From assembly GCA_028696165.1 (NCBI GenBank), contig JAQVHQ010000024.1:1-48728 (forward strand): a stretch of 48,728 nt of DNA, in the 5' to 3' direction. Shown in pieces: positions 17,690 to 26,213 of this stretch. Position 1 is the first letter of the stretch. Each line of letters opens with the position of its first letter. Both the position numbers and the translations under genes were made by a program. The DNA comes from Lachnospiraceae bacterium (lineage in GTDB: Bacteria > Bacillota > Clostridia > Lachnospirales > Lachnospiraceae). The notes under the pieces are model-generated. The model had not been told where the DNA came from. It saw nothing but the letters and a program-made list of their open reading frames with translations, and ran no database searches.

Positions 17690-19579
17690 TTGCAGAAAAG
17701 AAAATTGCTTGTGGTTGACGATCAGGCGATTAATCGTAAGATATTGCAGAATATATTAAAAGACACCTATGAGATAACGTTGGCGGAAAATGGATTAGAA
17801 GCATTAGAAATATTGAGGAAAGCAGATGTTGACTTTTCTGCAATCCTTTTGGATTTGATTATGCCGGTAATGGGTGGATTAGAGCTGCTTGCAATTATGA
17901 AGGAAGATGAGCACATGTCATTGATTCCGGTCATTGTAGTATCTCAGGCAGAGCAAAGTGAGACAGAGCATAAAGCGTTGGACTTAGGGGCAAGAGACTT
18001 TATCTCAAAACCATTTAATCCGAACGTATTATGTAAACGATTATCTAATCTCATCGAATTATATGAATCTAATGAGCGGATTGACGTGATGGAAAGGGAC
18101 AGTCTGACTGGCATCTATAATAAGGATGCATTCTGTCGGGTTGTCCGGGAACGGCTGAATCAGGATTTTGTGAAAGAGTACATTCTTGTACTTATGGATA
18201 TAGAGCAGTTTAAACTGATTAACGATACTTTTGGTGCGCTGGAAGGCGACCGGCTGCTTCAGTATATTGCTAGTGAATTAACTATTAGTACCGACCCTGT
18301 TGAGGGAATTGTAGGCCGTATAGGAGGAGATATCTTTGCCTGTCTGGTTCCGGACGAAGAAGATATGTTGGAAAAGATAGTGGGTGCGGCCAGATTATCA
18401 CTGGCAAAATATTCATTAGAGATGAAGGTACATCCAAAGTTTGGTGTATTTCGTATAGATGACAGGAAGATGCCTGTTTCCACTATGTGTGAGAGAGCAC
18501 TTCTTGCCGCTGAGAATATCAAAGGAAAGTACGGACTTTTATTCGCTTTCTATGACGATACCATCCGCCAGAAATTGCTGGATGAGCAGCAGATGAGCAA
18601 TGAGATGGTTCAGGCTCTGGAAAATGGAGAATTTGAGATTTATCTCCAGCCAAAGTACGAATTAGTCAGTGAACGTATTGCCGGTGCCGAAGCGTTGGTA
18701 CGTTGGAGACATCCTGTGAAAGGATTATTGTCAGCTGCTGATTTTATTCCGTTTTTTGAGCATAATGGATTTATTACAGAGCTGGATTTATATGTATGGG
18801 ATAAGACCTGTGAATTGATCGCCAGTTGGATTAAAAGAGGAGACTGCTACATACCTATCTCTGTCAATATGTCAAGAAAAGACATATATCGGGATAATCT
18901 GGTAGAACTGCTCATGGGAATATTAAATAAACATGGACTGAAACCTCAGCATCTGCATCTGGAGATAACAGAATCTGCATATACAGAAAATCAGGAACAG
19001 CTGCTTGAGATTATAGGCAGATTAAAATCTATGGGATTTGTGATAGAAATGGACGATTTTGGAAAAGGTTATTCATCATTGAATATGTTGTCCGAATTGC
19101 CTATTGATATTTTGAAATTAGATATGCGTTTTATCCAACATCGATCAAGAACGGAAAACCGCAGAAACATTATTAGTTTCATTATCAGTCTTGCTAAATG
19201 GATGAATCTGTCTATCGTGGCAGAGGGCGTAGAGAGTGAAGAACAGATTGAATTGCTAAGGACACTGGATTGTACTTATGTCCAGGGGTATTATTTTGCA
19301 AGACCTATGCCATGTTCGGAATTTACAGAAATTTTGTTCCAGTCTCAGCTGTCGGACCCGGTAGTCTGTTCAGAGGAAATTATTTTAGGAACTACAGAAG
19401 CAGAGAAGAAAAAAGGACGAAAAGTAATTCTCATAGCTGATGGTGACGCAAAAGACAGAGATGTTCTTAAAAATTATCTTTCGGATAAATATGTGGTTGT
19501 AGAAAAAGAAAATGGCAGGGAAGTGTATCAGTATATCAGTGAAAATTTCGATATTACTGATATGATGATTTTGGATTAG
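17690..19579 (+). CDS. Receiver-GGDEF-EAL protein, truncated in its second receiver
   Basis: Cyclic-di-GMP signalling protein, 629 residues as read. Domains: receiver (about 4-122) with phospho-acceptor Asp55; degenerate GGDEF (signature reads GGDIF); complete-looking EAL phosphodiesterase (about 300-555) with EALVRW, SVNMS, EITES, DDFG, LKLD, EGVE and QGYYFA; then the first half of another receiver starting at ILIADGD. An in-frame TAG (19577-19579) stops translation right after the receiver's MMILD. The same frame continues immediately with the rest of that receiver. The TTG at 17690 is favoured because AAGGGGGG lies 8 bases upstream; the GTG at 17681 would sit on that RBS. The downstream paralogue (20771) also starts with TTG. 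The EAL should be active, so the net role is probably c-di-GMP hydrolysis under receiver control. Confidence 0.88.
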   Translation: MQKRKLLVVDDQAINRKILQNILKDTYEITLAENGLEALEILRKADVDFSAILLDLIMPVMGGLELLAIMKEDEHMSLIPVIVVSQAEQSETEHKALDLGARDFISKPFNPNVLCKRLSNLIELYESNERIDVMERDSLTGIYNKDAFCRVVRERLNQDFVKEYILVLMDIEQFKLINDTFGALEGDRLLQYIASELTISTDPVEGIVGRIGGDIFACLVPDEEDMLEKIVGAARLSLAKYSLEMKVHPKFGVFRIDDRKMPVSTMCERALLAAENIKGKYGLLFAFYDDTIRQKLLDEQQMSNEMVQALENGEFEIYLQPKYELVSERIAGAEALVRWRHPVKGLLSAADFIPFFEHNGFITELDLYVWDKTCELIASWIKRGDCYIPISVNMSRKDIYRDNLVELLMGILNKHGLKPQHLHLEITESAYTENQEQLLEIIGRLKSMGFVIEMDDFGKGYSSLNMLSELPIDILKLDMRFIQHRSRTENRRNIISFIISLAKWMNLSIVAEGVESEEQIELLRTLDCTYVQGYYFARPMPCSEFTEILFQSQLSDPVVCSEEIILGTTEAEKKKGRKVILIADGDAKDRDVLKNYLSDKYVVVEKENGREVYQYISENFDITDMMILD

Positions 19580-19582
19580 AAT

Positions 19583-20749
19583 TTGTCTGAAATGTCTCTG
19601 GAAAACATGATGAGTAAATTTGTGGTTAATGAATTATATCAGGATATCCCGGTCATTGTGACAAATCAGGATGGAGAGAATACAGAGGCTGCAGCATTTT
19701 CCATGGGTGCAAGTGATTTCCTGGAGAAACCATATCAGGAGCAGGTTGTGCTGCACAGAGTACAGAATGCTTTGGAAAAAAGTGCTATTCGTACACTGGA
19801 GAGAGAGAAGCGAATGATATCCAAGATGAAGAAACTTGCTTTGGAAGCAAAGCTGGATCAGCTGACAGGATTGTACAATCGTTCTGAGATGGAAAATCAG
19901 GTAAGAGAATTTTTTACTGAGAATTCACAGCGTCAGGGTATGTTTATCATGTTGGATATAGATGATTTTAAAATCGTCAATGATACCATGGGGCATGCAA
20001 AGGGGGATGAAGCTATACGCAAGGTAGCCAGTCTGTTGATTAGCTGCTTCAGAGAAGAGGATATTATCTGTCGTATGGGAGGAGATGAATTTGCCGTATT
20101 TGTAAAGGTGAAGTTTGCGGATGCGGATATTGATTCCCGTATGGAGATGATTTGCCGTAAACTACGTTTTCAGATGGGCGACCTGCATATTACATGCTCA
20201 CTGGGTGTCAGTGAGGCTCCTAAATATGGAAATTCATATCAGGAATTATATGAACGGGCTGACAGTGCACTGTTGATGGCGAAGCGTTCCGGAAAGAATC
20301 AATATCAGTTATATGGCGGCGGTCAGGATGTGCAGTCTCCGGTATTATTTCGCAATATGGACTGGATTTTGGATGAATCAAGCAATGGTGTTTATATTAT
20401 TGATGCCGTGGATCACACTCTGTTGTATCTAAATGAAGCAGTTTGCCGGATACTTGGTAAGACAAAGAAAGAATGTCTGGGACGTCCGTGCTATGAATTA
20501 TTTTCAAATACGAATAAACTCTGTGATTTTTGTATTCCACTGGAAAAGCTGTCTGATGAGTATCAGGAGAAAGAAATTATAGACACTCTGCGAAATCAGG
20601 TTTATATTATAAAAACTAAGCGCATAAAGTGGGGCGGAAGGCTGGCAAGGATACAATATCTTCAGGATAATACCCGCCAGGCCAGAATGATAGAGGGCTT
20701 AAAAAAGAAAGAACAGGAATTACGGGAAGCCCTTGCAGAGAAGGGTTGA
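19583..20749 (+). CDS. GGDEF-PAS half left after the amber stop
   Basis: Continuation in the same frame after TAG 19577-19579. It holds the second half of a receiver (PVIVTNQ, GASDFLEKPY), then an intact GGDEF diguanylate cyclase domain: MLDIDDFK, and CRMGGDEF with the inhibitory RxxD (REED) five residues before it. A PAS-like domain follows (about 255-370), then a short coiled coil. From the TTG at 19583 it would be 388 residues, but no RBS is seen there. The ATG at 19814 follows GGAGAGAGAG and would give a 311-residue GGDEF-PAS protein without the half receiver. Either a broken fusion protein or an independently translated cyclase; the active-site motif is intact. It ends 21 bases before the next gene. 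Confidence 0.7.
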   Translation: MSEMSLENMMSKFVVNELYQDIPVIVTNQDGENTEAAAFSMGASDFLEKPYQEQVVLHRVQNALEKSAIRTLEREKRMISKMKKLALEAKLDQLTGLYNRSEMENQVREFFTENSQRQGMFIMLDIDDFKIVNDTMGHAKGDEAIRKVASLLISCFREEDIICRMGGDEFAVFVKVKFADADIDSRMEMICRKLRFQMGDLHITCSLGVSEAPKYGNSYQELYERADSALLMAKRSGKNQYQLYGGGQDVQSPVLFRNMDWILDESSNGVYIIDAVDHTLLYLNEAVCRILGKTKKECLGRPCYELFSNTNKLCDFCIPLEKLSDEYQEKEIIDTLRNQVYIIKTKRIKWGGRLARIQYLQDNTRQARMIEGLKKKEQELREALAEKG

Positions 20750-20770
20750 GAGAAAGCGAAGGTAAGTGAA

Positions 20771-22936
20771 TTGGCGAAAATACTAATCGTAGATGATCAG
20801 GATATTAATATTAAGATTTTAAAACGTGTACTGCAAGGCGATTTTGAAACAATGACAGCGAATGACGGACAGGAAGCCATACAGGTTTTGAAAGAAGAGG
20901 GCAGGAATATATCTGCAGTGCTTCTTGATATTGTTATGCCAATAATGAACGGCTATGAAGTACTTCAGGAGATGCAGAAGGATGATATACTGTCCAAAAT
21001 TCCTGTTATTGTCACTACCACTACATCGGGAAATGAGTCAGAGCTGAAAGCTTTGTCATATGGAGCAGCAGATTTTGTGACGAAGCCGTATAATGCAGGT
21101 ATTATAAAACAGCGGCTTAAGAATCTAATAAGACTTCAGGAAGTCACCACCATGGTGGGACTGATGGAGAAGGATTATCTGACAGGTATCTATAATAGAG
21201 ATGCGTTCTATCAGCTGACCGCAAAGACATTGGAAGAAAACCCGGATACAGAATATGATATGGTGTCAGCCAATATCGAGAAATTCAAACTGGTTAATGA
21301 TACTTACGGGACCAAAGCAGGCGACAGACTACTTTGTTATCTGGCTGATATATTTGTGGAAAAGATGCATCAAAGAGGTGGAATTTGTGGACGAATGACT
21401 GGGGATCAGTTCCTCATGCTTATTCCCAGAACAGAAAAGTATGTGGAAGAAGTGCTGATGTCTGCTGCTGAGAAGATGGAAGATTATCCTCTTCGCATGA
21501 AAATTAATCTGAAATTTGGTATCTATAAGATTGAACAGCGTTCTATTGGCGTTTCGCATATGAGCGATCGTGCAATTCTTGCAGGTGATCAGATTAAAGG
21601 TATTTACCACAAATATTATGCTTATTATGATGAAAAATTAAGGCAGCAGCTTTTACTGGAACAAAGAATTACTGATGAAATGGAGACGGCGCTTGCGCAG
21701 GAACAGTTTCAGGTATATCTGCAGCCGAAGTATGAACTGGCAGATGATAAGCTTGCCGGTGCGGAAGCTTTGGTAAGATGGATACATCCGGAGATGGGAT
21801 TTTTGTCGCCGGCGGACTTTATTCCTGTTTTTGAGAAAAATGGATTTATTACAAAACTGGATATGTATGTGTGGGATAAGACCTGTGCAATTATAGAAGA
21901 CTGGCTAAAGCGGTATCATAAATTCGTACCGGTTTCCGTAAATGTTTCCAGAAAGGATATTTACAATGCGGATTTACCTAATGTCTTGCAGGAAATGGTA
22001 AAACGGCATGGATTGGAACCTCGACATCTGCATCTGGAAATTACGGAATCTGCTTATACAGAAAATGCAAAGCAGCTTATTGAAATCGTCTCTCAACTGG
22101 AACGGCTGGGATTCGCCATTGAGATGGATGACTTTGGAAGCGGATATTCTTCCTTGAATATGTTATCGGAATTACCTATTGATATCCTGAAATTGGATAT
22201 GAGATTCATTCAGAAAGAGAGAAAGCATAGTCGAAGTATTTTGGCCTTTATTGTCAGCATTGCAAAATGGATGGATTATAAAGTGGTGGCTGAAGGTGTA
22301 GAGACAGAGGCTCAGATTCAGCTTCTTCGTAATATGGACTGTGATTTTGTACAGGGATATTATTATTCGAAACCAGTAGAACATGTGAAATTCACGGAAT
22401 TGCTTGCTGGTGCAAGTTTAGCTAAAGACCTGATTGATAAGGTGAATCGCCAGGAGAAGAATAAGATAATCGAGGTACCCGGTGATCATTCTAAGGTGGC
22501 CTTGATAGTTGATGACAGTGAACTCAACCGGGCGGTTCTGGGTGAATGCTTTATGGATCAGTATAATATTGTGGAGGCTGATAACGGTGCAGTTGCTTAT
22601 GCTTATCTGAAAGAAAACTATGAGAAGGTTGCGGTTATATTACTTGATTTGATTATGCCGGAGATGGATGGATTTGAGTTCATGGAAAAGAAAAATCAGG
22701 AGAACTATCTAAGGGAGATTCCTGTGGTAGTAACTTCTCAGGCAGGTGAAAACAGTGAAAGCAGATCTCTTCATCTGGGAGCGGCGGATTTTATAGCCAA
22801 GCCTTATAATGTGGATGTTGCCAAGCGGCGTGTATATAATGTGATTGAGAGCTGTAAGATGCAGGCATTGGAGAACGTGCGGGCGAATGATTTGGACATG
22901 GAAAGTGATACAGATAAAGAATCAGATAATAAATAG
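20771..22936 (+). CDS. REC-GGDEF-EAL-REC cyclic-di-GMP protein
   Basis: A 721-residue paralogue of the protein at 17690. Receiver 1 has DDQ at the acidic pocket and phospho-acceptor Asp53 in LLDIVMP. The GGDEF domain is degenerate (TGDQF). The EAL domain keeps EALVRW, SVNVS, EITES, DDFG, LKLD, EGVE and QGYYYS. C-terminal receiver 2 is intact (VDDSELN, LLDLIMPEMDG, VVTSQ, AKPY). Predicted phosphodiesterase with two phosphorylatable inputs; the degenerate GGDEF may bind GTP as an activator, as known for some EAL proteins. TTG start with GAAGG 8 bases before it. No histidine kinase lies adjacent. A strong terminator follows. Confidence 0.9.
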   Translation: MAKILIVDDQDINIKILKRVLQGDFETMTANDGQEAIQVLKEEGRNISAVLLDIVMPIMNGYEVLQEMQKDDILSKIPVIVTTTTSGNESELKALSYGAADFVTKPYNAGIIKQRLKNLIRLQEVTTMVGLMEKDYLTGIYNRDAFYQLTAKTLEENPDTEYDMVSANIEKFKLVNDTYGTKAGDRLLCYLADIFVEKMHQRGGICGRMTGDQFLMLIPRTEKYVEEVLMSAAEKMEDYPLRMKINLKFGIYKIEQRSIGVSHMSDRAILAGDQIKGIYHKYYAYYDEKLRQQLLLEQRITDEMETALAQEQFQVYLQPKYELADDKLAGAEALVRWIHPEMGFLSPADFIPVFEKNGFITKLDMYVWDKTCAIIEDWLKRYHKFVPVSVNVSRKDIYNADLPNVLQEMVKRHGLEPRHLHLEITESAYTENAKQLIEIVSQLERLGFAIEMDDFGSGYSSLNMLSELPIDILKLDMRFIQKERKHSRSILAFIVSIAKWMDYKVVAEGVETEAQIQLLRNMDCDFVQGYYYSKPVEHVKFTELLAGASLAKDLIDKVNRQEKNKIIEVPGDHSKVALIVDDSELNRAVLGECFMDQYNIVEADNGAVAYAYLKENYEKVAVILLDLIMPEMDGFEFMEKKNQENYLREIPVVVTSQAGENSESRSLHLGAADFIAKPYNVDVAKRRVYNVIESCKMQALENVRANDLDMESDTDKESDNK

Positions 22937-22941
22937 ATAAT

Positions 22942-22983
22942 AAACAGGAACAGGGGCGGATGATTCCGTCCCTGTTCCTGTTT
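22942..22983 (+). terminator. Terminator of the cyclic-di-GMP operon
   Basis: Arms 22942-22960 and 22965-22983 pair over 19 positions (one G-U) around TGAT. They begin 5 bases after the stop, and the right arm ends in TTT. Confidence 0.85.
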
Positions 22984-23250
22984 ATAGGATATTTAGAATT
23001 GTTTAGGGGATTTTAATGGTAATTGGAGTGGCTGTATGATATATTGTTTTTGCAAATGTATTTTCTATATTTTTCTTGTCCGTTCGGACATAATTTTCCT
23101 TTTTAGTTATTTAATGCGAAGGGTGGGATGCCTATGAATGTCTGAAGTTGTATGTATATGTGCTTTCTTAATGGATTGTATAATATGGTCATTATTCTTC
23201 TTGAAAATTAGGATAAGAGTAAAAGTGAAATGTATGAAAAGAGACTGTCA

Positions 23251-23295
23251 GGGTTGTTGGCTCATAAGAAGCCGGAGATCCTGACAGTTTTTGCT
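23251..23295 (+). terminator. Intrinsic terminator upstream of the lipoprotein gene
   Basis: ACTGTCAGG and CCTGACAGT (9 pairs) enclose an inner GGCT/AGCC stem, followed by a run of five T. The operon upstream already has its own terminator, so this one may end a short independent RNA. Confidence 0.7.
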
Positions 23296-23319
23296 ATTAA
23301 TTTGAATATGTGATATTAT
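23291..23319 (+). promoter_or_regulatory. Promoter of the lipoprotein gene
   Basis: TTGCTA (23291-23296), 17-base spacer, extended -10 TGATATTAT (hexamer TATTAT at 23314-23319). The start codon is 33 bases downstream. Confidence 0.6.
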
Positions 23320-23351
23320 GGGGACGAAAAATGAATCAGGAGGTGTTTTGG

Positions 23352-24200
23352 ATGTGTAAAAAGTATTTGATATTTGCCCTTTGTATAATCACTATTTCTT
23401 TTACCGGATGTCAGAAACAGAAAGAAAAAATAGAAGAAACACAGTTAGAGGAACAGTCAGAAGAAGCAGTGGATGAAGAGAAAACTGCAGAAGGACTTGT
23501 TTCGGAAGAGGAGTTGTCAGGCCTGCCTCAGGATGTGGCAGATTTGATGCGCACTTTGAATAAGACCGCTGGTTCTTATGGCCTTGGGATTGTGACGGAT
23601 GCAGACTTGAGTCTGAATGGGAAACTGATTCAAGGTACTTATGGGATGCAGGCTGAGGTACAGCTGCTTCGCGATTCCAAGACGGATGATTTAGAGATGG
23701 TTATGAATTCCACCTCTGATTTGGATGGGGCTGCCGCTCATGCTTATTATAAAGATGGCTGGTATTATACGGATGATGCCAATGGAAAATTAAAGGAAGA
23801 AAAAAGCAATGAAGAAGTCTGGGACAGTGTGACGGAGATTACCGGTCTGGTGGTAGATAGTGCAGACTCTATTGAACAGATGGAAGTTAGCCAGGAGAAT
23901 GGAAGCACAGTATACAGGTATCAGATTCCTGCGGGTATGGCAGAAGATTATCTTAATCAGATGATTGCTAAGGTTGCTGTTCAGAATACAGATTTGAAGG
24001 GTGCAAAAGTTGAAGTGGAGAGCGTTGAGATGAAAAGTACGGTGGACAAAGATGGTATGCTGACAGGGCAGAAGATGACATTAAGCGGAGATGCGAAAAA
24101 GTCTATTTTGAAGGTTCCGGCAGAGGCAGTTGTCAATGTTTCATTTTCAAAAATAGAAACGGATTTTCTTGAGATGCCCGATTTTTCTTCTTATTCTTGA
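23352..24200 (+). CDS. Surface lipoprotein, DUF6612-like
   Basis: A 282-residue predicted lipoprotein. A basic/hydrophobic signal (residues 2-16) ends in the lipobox ITISFTGC, followed by a charged Glu/Gln-rich linker to about residue 50. The mature domain (about 60-275) is beta-rich, with a pattern of strands around YKDGWYYTDDANGK and a late VEMKSTVDKDG segment, resembling DUF6612-type lipoproteins of Firmicutes. The family has no established function. The ATG at 23352 has AGGAGGTG 6 bases upstream; the in-frame GTG at 23310 lacks an RBS. Single-gene transcription unit. Confidence 0.8.
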   Translation: MCKKYLIFALCIITISFTGCQKQKEKIEETQLEEQSEEAVDEEKTAEGLVSEEELSGLPQDVADLMRTLNKTAGSYGLGIVTDADLSLNGKLIQGTYGMQAEVQLLRDSKTDDLEMVMNSTSDLDGAAAHAYYKDGWYYTDDANGKLKEEKSNEEVWDSVTEITGLVVDSADSIEQMEVSQENGSTVYRYQIPAGMAEDYLNQMIAKVAVQNTDLKGAKVEVESVEMKSTVDKDGMLTGQKMTLSGDAKKSILKVPAEAVVNVSFSKIETDFLEMPDFSSYS

Positions 24201-24235
24201 CTTTTGCTGAGTTTGTTGCTATGATAGGATAAGTT

Positions 24236-24280
24236 CGAAGAAAAAAGCCAGCACTTTTTACGAGTGCTGGTTTTTCTTCG
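24236..24280. terminator. Terminator after the lipoprotein gene
   Basis: CGAAGAAAAA..CCAGCACT pairs with AGTGCTGG..TTTTTCTTCG around a short loop. A and T tracts on both sides would let it work in both directions. Confidence 0.85.
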
Positions 24281-24417
24281 CAATGAATTCTGTTCTGACC
24301 TGAATATATAGTAGACCATATATCATTTGCTTTCGAGTCTGCTTGGTGTGATGAGGCATGGAATAGAGTGAGTAGATGGCGTTAATGGGCCGATTGGCCT
24401 GCAAGAGAAAGGACTAT

Positions 24418-25989
24418 ATGAGTTTATTAAATTTAGAAGGACAAGAAATTGACGAAAGAATTATGAGAGCCGTTGAGGAGATGGGATTTGAGCAATTTTC
24501 CCCTATTCAGGAAAAAGCAATTCCGGAGATGTTAAAGGGAATTGACCTGATTGGACAGGCGCAGACAGGAACTGGTAAAACCGCAGCATTTGGTATTCCG
24601 CTGTTACAGACTATTGACCCGGAAGTTAGCGGTGTACAGGCACTGATATTGTGTCCTACAAGAGAATTGGCCATTCAGGCATCGGAGGAAATTCGTAAAT
24701 TTGCAAAATATATGGCAGATGTTCGTGTACTTCCTATTTATGGCGGTCAGGATATTTCCAAACAGATTCGTTCGTTAAAAGGCAATGTTAAGGTGGTTGT
24801 AGGTACACCGGGACGTATTATGGATCATATGCGTCGCCACACATTGAAATTGAACAATTTGAAAGTTGTTGTTATGGATGAGGCAGATGAGATGCTGAAC
24901 ATGGGATTCCGTGAAGATATGGAGACAATTCTGTCACAGATCGACCAGGATCATCAGACAGTATTATTCTCAGCTACTATGCCTCAGGCAATCTTAGATA
25001 TCACAGGGGAATTCCAGAAGAACCCTGTTTTAATTAAGACCATCAAGAAAGAACTGACAGTACCGGCTATTCGCCAGTATTACTATGAAGTAAGAAGAGA
25101 GAATAAGAAAGAAGTAGTTGCAAGACTTCTTGATTACTACAACCCAAAGAGAACTTTGATTTTTACTAATACTAAGAGAATGGTAGAGGATTTAGCTGAG
25201 GACTTAAAGGGAAGAGGGTATTTTGCTGAAGGTCTTCATGGAGATTTATCTCAGGCAGTTCGTGACAGAGTTATGGATTCTTTCCGTAATGGAACCAGTG
25301 AGATTCTGATTGCTACTGATGTGGCAGCCAGAGGAATCGATGTAGATGATGTAGAAGCAGTTATCAATTATGATGTGCCACAGGATATCGAATATTATGT
25401 ACACAGAATTGGAAGAACAGGACGTGCCGGAAGAGATGGACGTGCATTTACATTAATCGTTGGAAGAGAAATCTATAAAATCCGTGACATCGAAAATGTA
25501 TGTAAAACGAAGTTAAAAGCAAGAACAATCCCAACAGTATCAGATATCACAGAAGCAAAGGCTAATAAAGTGTTATCAGAAGTTATGGGAATTATAAAAG
25601 AAAAAGACTTGATGGAGATGACTCATATCATCGAAAACAAGATGGAAGAAGAAGACTGTACAGCTATTGAGCTGGCAGCAGCATTCTTAAAACTCCATAT
25701 GGGTAAAGAATTAGAAGAGATTCCAGCTGAAACTTATCGTCCTTCGTACAAGAAGAGAGGCGACGGAAGAGGACAGAAATCCTTCGGAAGAAATTCCCGT
25801 GGCGGAGATTCCAGGGAATCCCGTGGAAAGAGACGCTTTGACAAGGATGGCCGTGGAAAAGACGGAGCCAGAAAAGACAAAGGCGGAAAAGATTATTCAT
25901 GGAAAGACGGCAAGAAAAAAGACGAGAAAAAAAGAGACAATAAAGATAAGCCTAAATTCAAAAGAACTAAAGAAAACAAAGAGAAATAA
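24418..25989 (+). CDS. DEAD-box ATP-dependent RNA helicase (CshA/DeaD type)
   Basis: A 523-residue RNA helicase that unwinds structured RNA in ribosome assembly and mRNA turnover. Motifs in order: Q-motif region MGFEQFSPIQ, AQTGTGKT, PTRELA, TPGR, DEAD, SAT, TNTKR, ATDVAARGID and HRIGRTGR. Residues after about 365 form a CshA/DeaD-like dimerisation/RNA-binding region. The last 85 residues are Lys/Arg/Gly/Asp-rich and low in complexity (RGG- and KD-type repeats), a likely disordered RNA-binding tail. The ATG at 24418 follows AGAAAGGA; the upstream ATG at 24376 lacks an RBS. The 137-base leader has a GGCC/GGCC stem just before the RBS. A strong terminator follows. Confidence 0.93.
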   Translation: MSLLNLEGQEIDERIMRAVEEMGFEQFSPIQEKAIPEMLKGIDLIGQAQTGTGKTAAFGIPLLQTIDPEVSGVQALILCPTRELAIQASEEIRKFAKYMADVRVLPIYGGQDISKQIRSLKGNVKVVVGTPGRIMDHMRRHTLKLNNLKVVVMDEADEMLNMGFREDMETILSQIDQDHQTVLFSATMPQAILDITGEFQKNPVLIKTIKKELTVPAIRQYYYEVRRENKKEVVARLLDYYNPKRTLIFTNTKRMVEDLAEDLKGRGYFAEGLHGDLSQAVRDRVMDSFRNGTSEILIATDVAARGIDVDDVEAVINYDVPQDIEYYVHRIGRTGRAGRDGRAFTLIVGREIYKIRDIENVCKTKLKARTIPTVSDITEAKANKVLSEVMGIIKEKDLMEMTHIIENKMEEEDCTAIELAAAFLKLHMGKELEEIPAETYRPSYKKRGDGRGQKSFGRNSRGGDSRESRGKRRFDKDGRGKDGARKDKGGKDYSWKDGKKKDEKKRDNKDKPKFKRTKENKEK

Positions 25990-26015
25990 TCAATATTGTA
26001 ATTGACAGAACAGGC

Positions 26016-26082
26016 AAGACCTGAGAACAGAATTGCAGGATTCGCAGAGCGGATACTGCAATTCTGTTCTCAGGTCTTTTTG
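26016..26082 (+). terminator. Terminator of the RNA helicase gene
   Basis: A 23-bp perfect stem (26016-26038 with 26056-26078) around a 17-base loop, then a T run. Confidence 0.9.
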
Positions 26083-26213
26083 CTATATCGAGAAACAAGA
26101 GAATAGGGTCATAAAATATTCACATATTCATGATACAATGTTACGGTTTTAAAAAAAGGAAAAGCTTTCAAATACATAGGAAATATATTTGAATACAGCG
26201 GAATGGAGGAAAT

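Larger units (their letters stand above)
22984..23351 (+). other. Gene-free stretch with a possible short transcript
   Basis: 368 bases with no convincing ORF. Contents: a 14-base palindrome TGTCCGTTCGGACA (23077-23090); TATAAT at 23179-23184 without a good -35; a terminator hairpin (23251-23295); and the lipoprotein promoter (23291-23319). A transcript of about 100 nt from near 23190 to 23295 is possible. Confidence 0.4.

Noticed and set aside
23173-23286. Cys-rich 37-codon ORF in the gap before the lipoprotein
   Set aside because: No RBS and it overlaps the terminator hairpin.
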